The position numbers were made by a program, and so were the translations under genes. A stretch of DNA of 64,000 nt from 40CM-2-70-7 sp035631315 (GTDB lineage: Bacteria; Gemmatimonadota; Gemmatimonadetes; Gemmatimonadales; GWC2-71-9), in assembly GCA_035631315.1 (NCBI GenBank), contig DASQIZ010000039.1:53576-117575 (forward strand), written 5' to 3'. Positions 1 through 9,112 of the stretch are shown one piece after another (positions within the stretch are counted from its first letter, which is position 1; each line of letters starts with the position of its first letter). The notes below the pieces were generated by a model. That model saw only the letters and a program-made list of their open reading frames with translations, made no database searches and had not been told where the DNA came from.

Positions 1-807
1 ATGTACCTGGTCACGGCGCAGGCCACCGCGTTGCAAAACCTCCGCCGCAGTGTCGAGCGTGCGGGGTTCAAGGTGGCGGACATCGTGCTCGAGCCGCTCG
101 CGGTTTCGCACGCGGTGCTGACCGACGACGAACGCGAGCTGGGGGTCGCGCTCGCCGAGGTCGGTGGACAATCGACCGGCGTCGCGATCTTTCAGAAGGG
201 GAAGATCCGGCACCTGGGGTCGCTGAAGTTCGCGGGTGGCCACGTGACGAGCGACCTGGTCCAGGGGCTGTCGCTCACCCAGGCGGACGCCGAGCGCGTG
301 AAAGAGCGCTTCGGCAGTGCGTACCAGCCACTGGTGAATCCGGACGAGATGGTCGATCTGCCGTCGACGCCCGGACAGGGCGCGCGGCAGGCGTCGCGGG
401 ACATGGTGGCGCACATCATCCACCAGCGCGTGGATGAGATCCTGCAGCTCGTGCGTGGCGAGCTCCAGAAGGCCGGCTACGACGACCCGAAGCAGCTGCC
501 GGCTGGCGTGGTGCTCACCGGGGGGACGGCACACTTGCCGGGGATCGTCGAGCTGGGCCGCGAAGTCTTCGCCATGCCGGTGCGGGCCGGAACGCCCGAG
601 CGGGGACTCGGCGGATTGATCGACAGCGTACAGGCGCCGCGTTACGCGGTGCCGGTCGGGCTCGCGATGTACGCCGCCCGGCGCGTGGTGCAGAGTCAGA
701 TGAGTGGCGGGCAGGGCGGTGGCAGGGGGGAAGGCTCACTCGTGACCGGTCCGGGGATGGACAAGCTCCTGGGACCCGTCAAGCGATGGCTGCAGGACTT
801 CTTTTGA
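1..807 (+). CDS. ftsA: FtsA, cell division protein, 3' part (cut by window edge)
   Basis: Actin-like protein that tethers FtsZ filaments to the inner membrane and recruits the divisome. The 268 visible residues match the C-terminal two-thirds of FtsA: the second phosphate region (VGGQSTGVAIF, about residues 53-63), the adenosine-side motif VVLTGGTAHLPG (about 170-181), and a C-terminal amphipathic tail LLGPVKRWLQDFF, which fits the membrane-targeting helix of the family. The first codon is ATG, but roughly 150 residues found in complete FtsA proteins are missing, so this Met is probably internal and the gene starts before the window. The gene ends 19 bases before ftsZ, the usual ftsA-ftsZ order. 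Confidence 0.95.
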   Translation: MYLVTAQATALQNLRRSVERAGFKVADIVLEPLAVSHAVLTDDERELGVALAEVGGQSTGVAIFQKGKIRHLGSLKFAGGHVTSDLVQGLSLTQADAERVKERFGSAYQPLVNPDEMVDLPSTPGQGARQASRDMVAHIIHQRVDEILQLVRGELQKAGYDDPKQLPAGVVLTGGTAHLPGIVELGREVFAMPVRAGTPERGLGGLIDSVQAPRYAVPVGLAMYAARRVVQSQMSGGQGGGRGEGSLVTGPGMDKLLGPVKRWLQDFF

Positions 808-826
808 TCAGGGAGCCGGAGCAACC

Positions 827-2008
827 ATGATCTTCGAGCTCGAAGAGACGGTGGCGCAGAACGCGCGGATGAAAGTCGTCGGCGTGGGCGGCGGCGGCGG
901 CAACGCCCTCAATCGGATGGTGGACGAGGGTGTGCAGGCCGTCGAGTTCATCTCGGTGAACACGGACGCGCAGGCCCTGCTCAAGAACAAGTCGGACGTG
1001 AAGGTCCAGATCGGGAAGAAGCTCACCCGCGGACTCGGCGCGGGGGCGCGTCCCGAAATCGGACGCCAGGCCATCGAAGAGAACCGCGACGAAATCCTCC
1101 ACGCGCTCCAGGGTGCGGACCTCGTGTTCGTCACCTGCGGCATGGGGGGAGGCACCGGCACCGGATCGGCACCCATCATCTCACAGATCGCCAAGGACCT
1201 CGGCGCCCTCACCATCGGCATCGTGACCAAGCCCTTCCTCTTCGAGGGCCGCAAGCGGATGAAGCAGGCCGAGATGGGGATCGCGGAAATGCGGAAGCAC
1301 GTGGACACGATGATCGTCGTGCCTAACGAGCGGCTGCTCGCCGTGGTCGGGAAGGGGATTCCATTCCAGGACGCCCTCAAGAAGGCGGACGAGGTGCTCC
1401 TGCATGCCACGCAGGGCATCAGCTCACTGATCAGCGTGACCGGCATCGTGAACGTGGATTTCGCCGACGTCCGCACCGTCATGCAGAACGGCGGTTCGGC
1501 GCTCATGGGTACGGGCGTGGGCCGCGGCGAGAACCGCGCCCTCGAAGCGGCCCAGCAAGCCATCAGCTCGCCGTTGCTCGACAACATCCAGATCTCGGGC
1601 GCCACCGGCGTCTTGATCAACATCACCGGCGGCGAAGATCTCACCCTCGGTGAAGTCACCGTGATCAGCGAGGCGATTCACGAGGCGGCCGGGCAGGAAG
1701 CGGAGATCATCTTCGGCGCGGTCAACGATCCCGCGATGCAGGGCGAGGTCCGCGTGACCGTGATCGCGACCGGGTTCGACAAGGCCGGCATTGCGGGCGA
1801 AGCCGCCGCTGCGGCCGCCACCGGTGCGCGGTCCGGTCCCGGCGTGCTGCCCTTCCGTCCGGCCGCGCGCCCGACACCTCCACCGCCGCCGGGATATGCG
1901 AAACCCACCGAGGTGCAGCCGAAGCGGCCCAGTGCGCCGCCGCCGGCCGCGACGGGTGAAGTGAACGAGATGGAAATCCCGACCTTCATTCGCCGCCAGA
2001 TGGACTGA
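827..2008 (+). CDS. ftsZ: FtsZ, tubulin-like cell division GTPase
   Basis: Polymerises at mid-cell into the Z ring that organises septation. At 393 aa it is of normal length. The glycine-rich nucleotide loop lies near residues 19-25, the tubulin signature GGGTGTG at 107-113, and the T7-loop region follows in the middle of the protein. A Pro/Ala-rich linker (about 340-375) leads to the conserved C-terminal peptide EMEIPTFIRRQMD, which binds FtsA. The ATG is preceded by GGGAG and GGAG purine tracts. The stop overlaps the next start by one base (TGATG), so translation is probably coupled to the M23 peptidase. Confidence 0.98.
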   Translation: MIFELEETVAQNARMKVVGVGGGGGNALNRMVDEGVQAVEFISVNTDAQALLKNKSDVKVQIGKKLTRGLGAGARPEIGRQAIEENRDEILHALQGADLVFVTCGMGGGTGTGSAPIISQIAKDLGALTIGIVTKPFLFEGRKRMKQAEMGIAEMRKHVDTMIVVPNERLLAVVGKGIPFQDALKKADEVLLHATQGISSLISVTGIVNVDFADVRTVMQNGGSALMGTGVGRGENRALEAAQQAISSPLLDNIQISGATGVLINITGGEDLTLGEVTVISEAIHEAAGQEAEIIFGAVNDPAMQGEVRVTVIATGFDKAGIAGEAAAAAATGARSGPGVLPFRPAARPTPPPPPGYAKPTEVQPKRPSAPPPAATGEVNEMEIPTFIRRQMD

Positions 2009-3264
2009 TGACTTCGTCGCGAGTGGTTCGGGGTGCGCTGGCCGGAGCCGGCGCTCTCGTCCTGGTGGGGGGGGGGCTGGCCGTGCGTGCGTGGATGCAC
2101 AGGCCACTCACGGCGCCGCCGGTGGTGGTCACCGCGGCCTACCAGGAGTACTCCGACACACTCCGGCGTGATGAGACGTTGAGTGATCTGTTGCAGCGCG
2201 GTGGAATCACGGGCCGCGCGTACGGTGCCCTGTTGTCGGCGGCGCACGTCCTGGACGCCCGGCGTCTGCGTCCCGGCCTGGTGTTCGCGTTCCGTCGTCC
2301 GCTCACCGACTCCGTGGCCGACCGGATCAGCGTCCGGACCGCACCGGAACAGCGGATCTGGCTGACGCGGACCGGCACGATGTGGACTGAGCAGGTCGAG
2401 GCGATCGCCTGGACCACGAGCCGGGTCCGCGTGACGGGCACCATCACCGACAACTTGTACGACGGGCTGGATGCCGCGATTCCCGACAGCATCCTGCCGC
2501 GGGGCCAGCGCGTCGCGCTCGCGTGGGCCATCGCCGACGTCTACGACTGGGAAGTGGATTTCACGCGCGATGTGCGCGCGGGAGACCGCGTCGACATCCT
2601 GTTCGAGCGCCTCGAGTCGCCCACGGGCGAGCGGCGGTTCGGCCGGATTCTCGCGGCCCGGGTGGACGCGGCCAAGTCGCCGAATTACGCGTTCCGGTTC
2701 GCGGGCGCCGACTCCGCGCGCGCGGGGTATTACGACGAGGCCGGTCGATCGCTCCGGCGTGCCTTCCTGCGCGCTCCGCTCCAGTTCCGGCGGATCTCGA
2801 GCGGATTCGGGAACCGGTATCACCCCATCCTGCACCGGTGGCGCAAACACGAAGGCATCGATTTTTCGGCGGCCTACGGCACTCCCGTCCGGGCTACCGC
2901 GGATGGCTCGGTCTACCGGCTCGTTTACGAGGCCGATGGCTACGGGCGCATGATCGAGCTGCGTCATGCCAACGGCATCAAGACCATTTACGGCCACCTG
3001 TCCGCGTATGCGAAGGGCCTGCACGTCGGGCAGCGGGTGACCCAGTCGGAGACCATCGGCTTCGTCGGGTCGACCGGCTTGTCCACCGGCCCGCACCTGC
3101 ACTACGAGTTCCTCGTGAATGGCCAGGCGACCAACCCGAACCGCAAGGACATGGGTGCGGGCACGCCGGTGCCGAAGTCCCTCATCGCTTCGTTCAACGC
3201 GGTGCGCACCACGCTCCTGTCGTTGCTCGAGCCCGCGGTCAGCGTCGCCTCGACCGGGGATTAG
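2008..3264 (+). CDS. M23 family murein DD-endopeptidase (MepM/OapA-like)
   Basis: Probable zinc peptidase that cuts peptidoglycan cross-links. It has 418 residues with an N-terminal membrane anchor or signal (about 8-27), a LysM/OapA-like middle region, and a C-terminal M23 (LytM) domain. The metal and active-site residues are visible: H and D in KHEGIDF (about 282-286), H in YGHLS (about 330) and HLHYEF (about 364). All expected positions are present, so it should be an active enzyme and not a degenerate EnvC/NlpD activator. Its direct coupling to ftsZ suggests a role in septal wall splitting; the exact bond cleaved is inference. Confidence 0.88.
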   Translation: MTSSRVVRGALAGAGALVLVGGGLAVRAWMHRPLTAPPVVVTAAYQEYSDTLRRDETLSDLLQRGGITGRAYGALLSAAHVLDARRLRPGLVFAFRRPLTDSVADRISVRTAPEQRIWLTRTGTMWTEQVEAIAWTTSRVRVTGTITDNLYDGLDAAIPDSILPRGQRVALAWAIADVYDWEVDFTRDVRAGDRVDILFERLESPTGERRFGRILAARVDAAKSPNYAFRFAGADSARAGYYDEAGRSLRRAFLRAPLQFRRISSGFGNRYHPILHRWRKHEGIDFSAAYGTPVRATADGSVYRLVYEADGYGRMIELRHANGIKTIYGHLSAYAKGLHVGQRVTQSETIGFVGSTGLSTGPHLHYEFLVNGQATNPNRKDMGAGTPVPKSLIASFNAVRTTLLSLLEPAVSVASTGD

Positions 3265-3278
3265 CTTCCAAGCATTCG

Positions 3279-3968
3279 ATGGACCTCTATCCCGCCGTTG
3301 ACGTCGCCGGTGGGCGGGTGGCGCGCGCTCCAACGGGCGCGAACGATCCGCTCGCGGTGGCGCGCGCCTTCGTGTCGGCGGGCGCTCAGTGGATTCATTA
3401 CGTCGACATGGATCGGGCCTATGGCCGCGGGGAGAATCATGCGGTCACCAGGCAGATGCTCGGTGCGGGGCTCGCCTGGGTGCAGGTGGGCGGGGGACTC
3501 GCCGGCGAGAAAGACGTGCGCGAAGTCCTGACCTGGGGAGCGGCCCGTGTGGTCGTCGGGGCGGCGGCAGCGCTGGACCCCGGCGCAATCGACCGGATCC
3601 TGAATGCCCTGGGTGCAAGCACGCTGGGTGTGGCCCTGGACGTCGCCGATGGGCGACTCGCCCCGCGCGGTGGTGCGAAGGTGGATTCCGGTATCACGCC
3701 GCTCAGTCTCGCCCGACGGCTCCGCGAGCAGGGGGTGCGTACGGTGGTGTACACGGACGTGCCGAGGGATGGCGCGCTTGCGGGTGCGGACCTGAACGCC
3801 GCGGCTGCCGTCGCCGAGCTTGGGCTCGACACCATCGTGTCGGGGGGCATCGCGGCGCTGGATGAACTGGCACGAGCCAAACACCTGGGGCTCGCCGGTG
3901 CCGTGATCGGGCGTGCGCTCTACGAAGGCCGTTTTACTCTCGCGGAAGCGCTCCAGTGCGTGGCCTGA
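3279..3968 (+). CDS. hisA: HisA-like phosphoribosylformimino-AICAR-phosphate isomerase
   Basis: Beta/alpha-barrel isomerase of histidine synthesis (ProFAR to PRFAR). The 229 aa length is close to the usual 240. The N-terminal barrel strand with catalytic Asp (YPAVDVAGGRV), the second Asp region (GVALDVADGRL), the HisA signature YTDVPRDGALAG and the phosphate-binding ends VSGGIAALDEL and GAVIGRAL are all present. I chose the ATG at 3279, in a 14-base gap after the peptidase; no clear Shine-Dalgarno is visible. No other histidine gene lies in the window, so this is an isolated hisA. A PriA-type dual HisA/TrpF activity cannot be excluded from sequence alone. Confidence 0.85.
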   Translation: MDLYPAVDVAGGRVARAPTGANDPLAVARAFVSAGAQWIHYVDMDRAYGRGENHAVTRQMLGAGLAWVQVGGGLAGEKDVREVLTWGAARVVVGAAAALDPGAIDRILNALGASTLGVALDVADGRLAPRGGAKVDSGITPLSLARRLREQGVRTVVYTDVPRDGALAGADLNAAAAVAELGLDTIVSGGIAALDELARAKHLGLAGAVIGRALYEGRFTLAEALQCVA

Positions 3969-5704
3969 ATACCTGGGGACCGGTGGCGCTGCGGGTGGTC
4001 GGCGCCGCCTGTCTCGTCCTCCTGTTGTGGAATCCCGCGTTCACGCGTCGGTCGGTGGCCGGCGTTCCCCCGGTCGTCCTCCTCGATGCTTCGCTGTCGA
4101 TGAATGCCCGTCCGGGTCTTTGGGCGCGGGCGCTCGATACGGCCCAGGCCGTGGCGCGTGGCGGCGTGATTCTCCGGTTCGGCGAGACCGTCTCCGCATT
4201 TGACACCACGGCGCCACAGGAAGGTGCCTCGCGTCTCGCGCCCGCGCTGACGGCGGCCGCCGCCCGTGGCGGTCCGATCGTGGTGGTGACGGATGGCGGC
4301 ATCGAAGACCGCAATGCGCTGCCGTCGGATGTGATCGCGCGGTCGCGGGTGATCGTGCTCAGAGACTCCGCCTCACCGCCAGACGCATTCGTGTCATCGG
4401 TAGAAGGGCCGCATCAAGTGTCGCCGGGGGATACGGTGAGGCTGCAGGTGACGTACGGGAGTGCCGGGAAATGGGTCACGGGAAGCGGGAAACGGGATGC
4501 GTCTCTCACGGTGCGTCTGGACGCTCGAGTCCTGGCAACCCGAAAGGTCTTTCTCCCCGACAGCGGCACCATCAACACTGATCTCACCTTTCCTGTTTCC
4601 CGTTTCCCGACCGGATGGAGTTCGCTGGCAGTCGGAATCCAGTGGGCCGGCGATTCTGAACCGCGAGACGATTCCCGGGTTTTTCCGATCAACGTGACCT
4701 CTGAACCCGCCGCCGTGGTCCTCGGCGCGCCACCGGACTGGGACGCGACCTTCCTGGCGCGTGCGCTGGGGGATGTCGCACGGGTGCCGGTGAAGTACTT
4801 CACGCAGATTACCCCCGGCAAATGGAACGAAGGTGTCACCCTCGCGCCCATCTCGCTCGAGCGCGTGCAGCGAGCCCTTCGGGGCGCCCGCTTGGTGGTC
4901 GAAGTCGGGGATCCGGCGCGGTGGCCGAAGGTGGCTGCTCCCGCGCTGCTCACGTGGAACAGTACCGGGGGCGCCGCCGGGGATTGGTATCTCGCGCCCG
5001 CGTCGAGCTCGCCGCTCGTCGGGGCCCTCGCGACGGTCCCGTGGGATTCCCTGCCTCCGGTGCTGGCGGCACTCCCGACTGTGCCCGACAACGGCGCCGT
5101 CCCGGTACTGGAGGCGACCCGTTCGCGCCGCGGACAGGCACGTCCCGTGGTGATGGTCTCTCAGAGTTCACGCGGCCGCCGGGCTGTCGTGAATCTCGCG
5201 GGGCTTTATCGCTGGGACTTTCGTGGCGGTGTGTCACAGCAAGCGTACCGCGCGGCCGTGGCGGGACTGGTCGACTGGCTCTTGGCGGGTGGATCCGCCG
5301 CCAGCGACTGGGCGCATCCGGAATCGCTCGACGTGCCCGCCGGATTGCCGGTCACGTGGCGCTGGTCGGGTCCTGGTGCGCCCAAGCCGGTCGGCGTCGC
5401 GTTTGCGACGACCACCGGGACCACGACCGACACGCTCCAGTTCGGCGCAGACGGCCACGCGCAGGTGCGTCTCCCGACCGGGGCATATCGCTACACCTTG
5501 GCCGATGGTCATGGCCGCGGGCTGATCGTGGTCGATCAGTACTCCGATGAATGGCGGCGTGGAGCGGCCCTCGTCGACCAGGCGGGACGGGCAGCCTCGG
5601 ACCGCGTCACCCTCGACTGGCGCGAGCACTGGTGGCTCTTTGCGCTGGCCATCGCGGTCCTGGCGGCCGAATGGGCCTGGCGCCGCCGCCTGGGCCTCCC
5701 CTGA
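3956..5704 (+). CDS. vWA/BatA-like membrane protein of unknown role
   Basis: 582 aa with an N-terminal membrane segment (about 10-27), a von Willebrand A-like core with a MIDAS-like DASLSMN motif (about 43-49) and VVVTDGGIED (about 103-112), a long beta-rich periplasmic middle, and a C-terminal membrane helix followed by a basic tail (WRRRLGLP). This layout is that of BatA/vWA-type membrane proteins. It starts at GTG 3956, overlapping hisA by 13 bases, and is coupled to ftsY by TGATG. An insertion-like stretch around 4464-4610 holds G-rich repeats and an inverted pair (see repeat entry). Function not recognised. Confidence 0.6.
   Translation: MRGLNTWGPVALRVVGAACLVLLLWNPAFTRRSVAGVPPVVLLDASLSMNARPGLWARALDTAQAVARGGVILRFGETVSAFDTTAPQEGASRLAPALTAAAARGGPIVVVTDGGIEDRNALPSDVIARSRVIVLRDSASPPDAFVSSVEGPHQVSPGDTVRLQVTYGSAGKWVTGSGKRDASLTVRLDARVLATRKVFLPDSGTINTDLTFPVSRFPTGWSSLAVGIQWAGDSEPRDDSRVFPINVTSEPAAVVLGAPPDWDATFLARALGDVARVPVKYFTQITPGKWNEGVTLAPISLERVQRALRGARLVVEVGDPARWPKVAAPALLTWNSTGGAAGDWYLAPASSSPLVGALATVPWDSLPPVLAALPTVPDNGAVPVLEATRSRRGQARPVVMVSQSSRGRRAVVNLAGLYRWDFRGGVSQQAYRAAVAGLVDWLLAGGSAASDWAHPESLDVPAGLPVTWRWSGPGAPKPVGVAFATTTGTTTDTLQFGADGHAQVRLPTGAYRYTLADGHGRGLIVVDQYSDEWRRGAALVDQAGRAASDRVTLDWREHWWLFALAIAVLAAEWAWRRRLGLP
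4486..4609. repeat. 12-base inverted repeat with G-rich heptamer-like units inside a gene
   Basis: CGGGAAACGGGA at 4486-4497 recurs as its exact reverse complement at 4598-4609, 100 bases later. Both copies sit in short runs of GGGAAGC/GGGAAAC-like units (4470-4497 and 4592-4609). They lie in frame in the variable middle of the vWA-like gene. Similar runs occur in mazG and ribE. Confidence 0.7.
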
Positions 5705-6561
5705 TGGGACTTTGGAGCAAGCTCGGACGCGTACTCGGCCGCCGCGATCCCGCGGCGCGCGCGGACGCGGAACGGATACTTCTCGACGCTGACTTCGGAC
5801 CCGCGCTCGCGGATGAGCTGCTGGCGCGGTTGGACCAGGTGCCGGATAGGGAGCTTGAGGCGGCCCTCGAACGCGAAGTGCGCGCGCTCAGCGCGAATGG
5901 TGGACCGAGAGAAGTGATCCGCGCGGCGACGTCGCCGACCGTGATGCTGCTGTACGGCGTGAACGGCGTGGGAAAGACCACGACCGCCGCGAAGCTCGCC
6001 CGGCGTCTGCAGGGGCGCGGGCGGGAGCCTCTGCTCGCGGCGGCAGACACGTTCCGCGCCGGCGCCGTTTCTCAGCTCCGCATCTGGGCCGAGCGACTGG
6101 GTGTGCCGTTCGTGGGCCCCAGTGCTGACGGCACCGGCGACTCGGCGGCAGTGGCGTTCGACGCGGTGAAGGCGGGGGCGGCCCGCGGCGTCGACACCGT
6201 GATTGTCGACACCGCGGGCCGCCTCCATACCGAAGACCGCCTGCTCGAGGAGCTGAAGAAGGTGGTGCGCGCGGTGGGCAAGGCCCACCCCGCACACGAC
6301 GCCCCGCACGAGTCGCTGCTCGTGCTCGATGGCACGGTCGGGCAGACCGCGGTCCGGCAGGCGGAGGCCTTCGCGAAGGAGATCCCGCTCACGGGCACCA
6401 TCATCACCAAGCTGGACGGCACGGCGCGGGGCGGCGCCGTGGTGGCCCTGTCCCGCGCCGTGCCGTCCGCGGTGCCACGGTTCGTCGGCACGGGTGAAAC
6501 GCTCGAGGACCTCTCGCTCTTCGATGCCGAGGCGTTCGCCAGGCGCCTGGTTCGCGACTGA
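5704..6561 (+). CDS. ftsY: FtsY, signal recognition particle receptor GTPase
   Basis: Docks SRP-ribosome complexes at the inner membrane for co-translational insertion. It is a short form (285 aa) with the NG domain only, lacking the long acidic N-terminal domain of E. coli FtsY. The P-loop GVNGVGKTTT is at about 85-94, the DTFRAGA insertion-box motif at about 115, DTAGRL at about 168 and TKLDGTARGG at about 235. The ATG at 5704 overlaps the stop of the vWA-like gene by one base; longer in-frame starts would run into that gene and lack similarity. It is linked to recG by another TGATG overlap. Confidence 0.95.
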   Translation: MGLWSKLGRVLGRRDPAARADAERILLDADFGPALADELLARLDQVPDRELEAALEREVRALSANGGPREVIRAATSPTVMLLYGVNGVGKTTTAAKLARRLQGRGREPLLAAADTFRAGAVSQLRIWAERLGVPFVGPSADGTGDSAAVAFDAVKAGAARGVDTVIVDTAGRLHTEDRLLEELKKVVRAVGKAHPAHDAPHESLLVLDGTVGQTAVRQAEAFAKEIPLTGTIITKLDGTARGGAVVALSRAVPSAVPRFVGTGETLEDLSLFDAEAFARRLVRD

Positions 6562-8624
6562 TGCCGCTGGAGCTCAACGCCCCGGTCAAGTTCGTGAAGG
6601 GGGTAGGGCCCAAGCGCGCCGAGGCACTGGCGCGGATGGGTGTGCGGACGGTGGGGGATCTCCTCTACCACATCCCGCACCGCTATCTCGACGCGACGAC
6701 CGTCACCCCCTTCGGCCGCGCGCGCATCAACGAAGAGGTGACCGGTGTGGGCCGGGTGGTGTCGACCGGGATCATTCCGACGCGCCGCGGGTTGCGCGTC
6801 TTCCGCGCAGTGCTCAAGGATGACAGCGGTGTCCTGGAGTGCGCGTGGCCCGGCCAGCCGTTCCTCGAGCGCACCATCAAGACGGGCCAGCTCCTGCTCG
6901 TCACCGGGCCGGTGCGGTACTATCACGGCAAACAGCTCGCGCCGCGCGAATTCGTGATTCTGGCGGAGGCGGGGGAGGACGGACCCGATACGGGTGTGGT
7001 GCTCCCGGTGTACCCGGCCACCGAAGGCCTGACGCACAAGCAGATCCGCGGCCTGATTCACCCCCATCTGGACGCGCTCCTCGAGCTGGTGCGCGATCCT
7101 CACCCGCAGGCCCTGCGCGCGAAGGTGGGCATCCCCGAGCTGCGGCTCGCCCTCGCGGCGGTGCATCGCCCGGGCACCCCGGCGGACGCCGAGAATGGAC
7201 GGCGTCGCCTCGCGTTCGACGAGTTTTTCGATCAGCAGCTGGTGCAGGCGCGGGCGCGCTTTCTGGCCAAGCGCGCCCGCACCGGGATCGCGTTTCAGCT
7301 GCGCCGCGAACTCACGACCGCCCTGAAGGAGCATCTCCCCTTCGAGCTGACCGGCGATCAGCGCCACGCCATCCGGGAAATCACCGATGACATGACGGCG
7401 CCGCAGCGCATGCACCGGCTCCTCATGGGGGACGTGGGCACGGGCAAGACGGTGGTCGCGCTCTTCGCCATGCTGCTGGCGGTCGAGAACGAATTCCAGG
7501 CGGCCATCATGGCGCCGACGGAGCTGCTGGCGGAGCAGCACCATGCGACGCTCACCCGGTTGCTCGCCCCGCTCGATGTTCGCCCCGACCTCCTGATCGG
7601 CCGTCTGACCGCGGCGGAAAAAGACGCTGCGCGGGAGCGGATTGCCCGCGGGTCGTCGCGCGTCATCGTCGGCACGCACGCATTGATTCAGGAATCCGTG
7701 TCGTTCCGGAAGCTCGGTCTGGCCGTGGTGGATGAGCAGCACCGGTTCGGTGTGGAGCAGCGCGCCGCACTGGTCGAGAAGGGGGACGCGCCGGATGTCC
7801 TGCTCCTTACGGCGACGCCGATTCCGCGCTCACTGGCGCTCACGCTCTACGGAGACCTGGACGTGACCCGGCTCCGGGAACGGCCGCCGGGCCGGGGGTC
7901 GATCAAGACGGCTCTCCGGACCGATGCGTCGCGTGCCAAGATCTACGCCTTCTTGCAAGGCGAAATCGACGCGGGGCGTCAGGCGTACGTCGTCTATCCC
8001 GTCATCGAAGAATCCGAGAAAGCTGATCTCCGGGCCGCGGCGACGATGGCCGACACGCTCAAGAAGACGTTCGGAGAGTCTCGGGTGGGCCTCGTGCACG
8101 GCCGGATGAAGCCGGAAGAGCGGGATAGCGTGATGCGAGCGTTCCGTGACAACCGGGTGCCGCTCCTCGTCGCCACGACGGTGATCGAAGTGGGTATCGA
8201 CGTGCCCAATGCCACCGTGATGGTGATCGAGCACGCCGACCGGTTCGGTCTGGCCCAGCTGCATCAGCTGCGTGGGAGGGTGGGACGAGGGGCGGCGGCG
8301 AGCCACTGCATTCTCATCTCCGACGTCCCGGAGGCCGCGGAGAGACTCAAGGCTTTCACCGAGACGACCGACGGCTTTGCGATCGCCGAGCTCGACCTCA
8401 AAGAGCGGGGCATGGGAGAGCTCGCGGGCGCGAAGCAATCCGGCGGGCAGGCACTCCGCTACGTCCACTGGGATACCGACCTGCCGCTGCTCGAGGCTGC
8501 CCGCGTCGCAGCGGGCGCGATCATTGGATCTGATCCCGCACTCACCCGTCCGGAGCATGCCGCCTACCGTGCGCGGATTCTCCAGCGGTATGAACGGGGC
8601 TTCGAGCTGTTCCGGGTCGGTTAA
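6561..8624 (+). CDS. recG: RecG, ATP-dependent DNA helicase
   Basis: Branch-migrating helicase that rewinds stalled forks and processes Holliday junctions. The order is an N-terminal helix-hairpin-helix-like start (VKGVGPKRAEAL, about 10-21), the OB-fold wedge domain (about 50-150), then two helicase lobes with Walker A GDVGTGKT (about 289-296), DEQH box (about 390), TATPIPR motif III (about 415) and the C-terminal GRVGRG arginine-finger motif (about 572). At 687 aa it is near normal length. Its TAA stop (8622-8624) interleaves with the stop of the facing gene in a TTAA palindrome. Confidence 0.97.
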   Translation: MPLELNAPVKFVKGVGPKRAEALARMGVRTVGDLLYHIPHRYLDATTVTPFGRARINEEVTGVGRVVSTGIIPTRRGLRVFRAVLKDDSGVLECAWPGQPFLERTIKTGQLLLVTGPVRYYHGKQLAPREFVILAEAGEDGPDTGVVLPVYPATEGLTHKQIRGLIHPHLDALLELVRDPHPQALRAKVGIPELRLALAAVHRPGTPADAENGRRRLAFDEFFDQQLVQARARFLAKRARTGIAFQLRRELTTALKEHLPFELTGDQRHAIREITDDMTAPQRMHRLLMGDVGTGKTVVALFAMLLAVENEFQAAIMAPTELLAEQHHATLTRLLAPLDVRPDLLIGRLTAAEKDAARERIARGSSRVIVGTHALIQESVSFRKLGLAVVDEQHRFGVEQRAALVEKGDAPDVLLLTATPIPRSLALTLYGDLDVTRLRERPPGRGSIKTALRTDASRAKIYAFLQGEIDAGRQAYVVYPVIEESEKADLRAAATMADTLKKTFGESRVGLVHGRMKPEERDSVMRAFRDNRVPLLVATTVIEVGIDVPNATVMVIEHADRFGLAQLHQLRGRVGRGAAASHCILISDVPEAAERLKAFTETTDGFAIAELDLKERGMGELAGAKQSGGQALRYVHWDTDLPLLEAARVAAGAIIGSDPALTRPEHAAYRARILQRYERGFELFRVG

Positions 8625-9112
8625 AACGCGAGGCGGAGAGCCACAGTGGCGCCATCCGGCGTGGGCGTCACGGCGAGCTTCAGCGGGTGCACCGGTTGGT
8701 TCCGGGTGGTCGTGGACCGGCCCTTCACGTCGGCGACGAAGAGCCCCACCGCGCCGAGCAGAGAAACCTGGCCGGCGATGAGGCGCCAGCGGGCCCGGTG
8801 GTCATAATAGAGGGCCAGCTGGTAGTAGTACTCGGACTGATAGTTGCGATACCGCCCGTCCGGTCCGACGGCGCAGTTCTGGCTGTTGTTGTTGCAGATC
8901 GCGAGCAGGGAATTCCACGCGTTATTCGAGTGGGTGTGCTGCTCGATGGCGAGCGCGGTGAATGCCACGGCCCCGGCCGCGGCGACCCACTTCCCGTAGT
9001 GCACCGCAGCATGTGCCCACGCCGACCGCGGCGTCGAGTCGACGAGGTGCGACTGGGCGGAAACACCCTGCGCCGTGAGACCGAGCGCGAGCGCGACGAT
9101 CGTCGCTTTCAC
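8621..9112 (-). CDS. small exported hypothetical protein
   Basis: 163 aa starting from GTG at 9112. Residues 1-20 form a classical signal peptide ending AQGVSAQ. A hydrophobic stretch follows (YGKWVAAAGAVAFTALAI, about 38-55), then a Tyr/Asn/Cys-rich middle with two cysteines (AICNNNSQNC) and a second hydrophobic stretch (LIAGQVSLLGAVGLFVADV). The C-terminus ends LRLAF, an aromatic terminus typical of outer-membrane-inserted proteins. It overlaps the upstream propeller lipoprotein by four bases, so the two are co-transcribed. Family not recognised. Confidence 0.6.
   Translation of the reverse strand: MKATIVALALGLTAQGVSAQSHLVDSTPRSAWAHAAVHYGKWVAAAGAVAFTALAIEQHTHSNNAWNSLLAICNNNSQNCAVGPDGRYRNYQSEYYYQLALYYDHRARWRLIAGQVSLLGAVGLFVADVKGRSTTTRNQPVHPLKLAVTPTPDGATVALRLAF

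Noticed and set aside
1678..3333. 551-codon minus-strand frame opposite ftsZ and the M23 gene
   Set aside because: Arg/His/Gly-rich shadow of two certain + strand genes; a common artefact of high-GC codon use.
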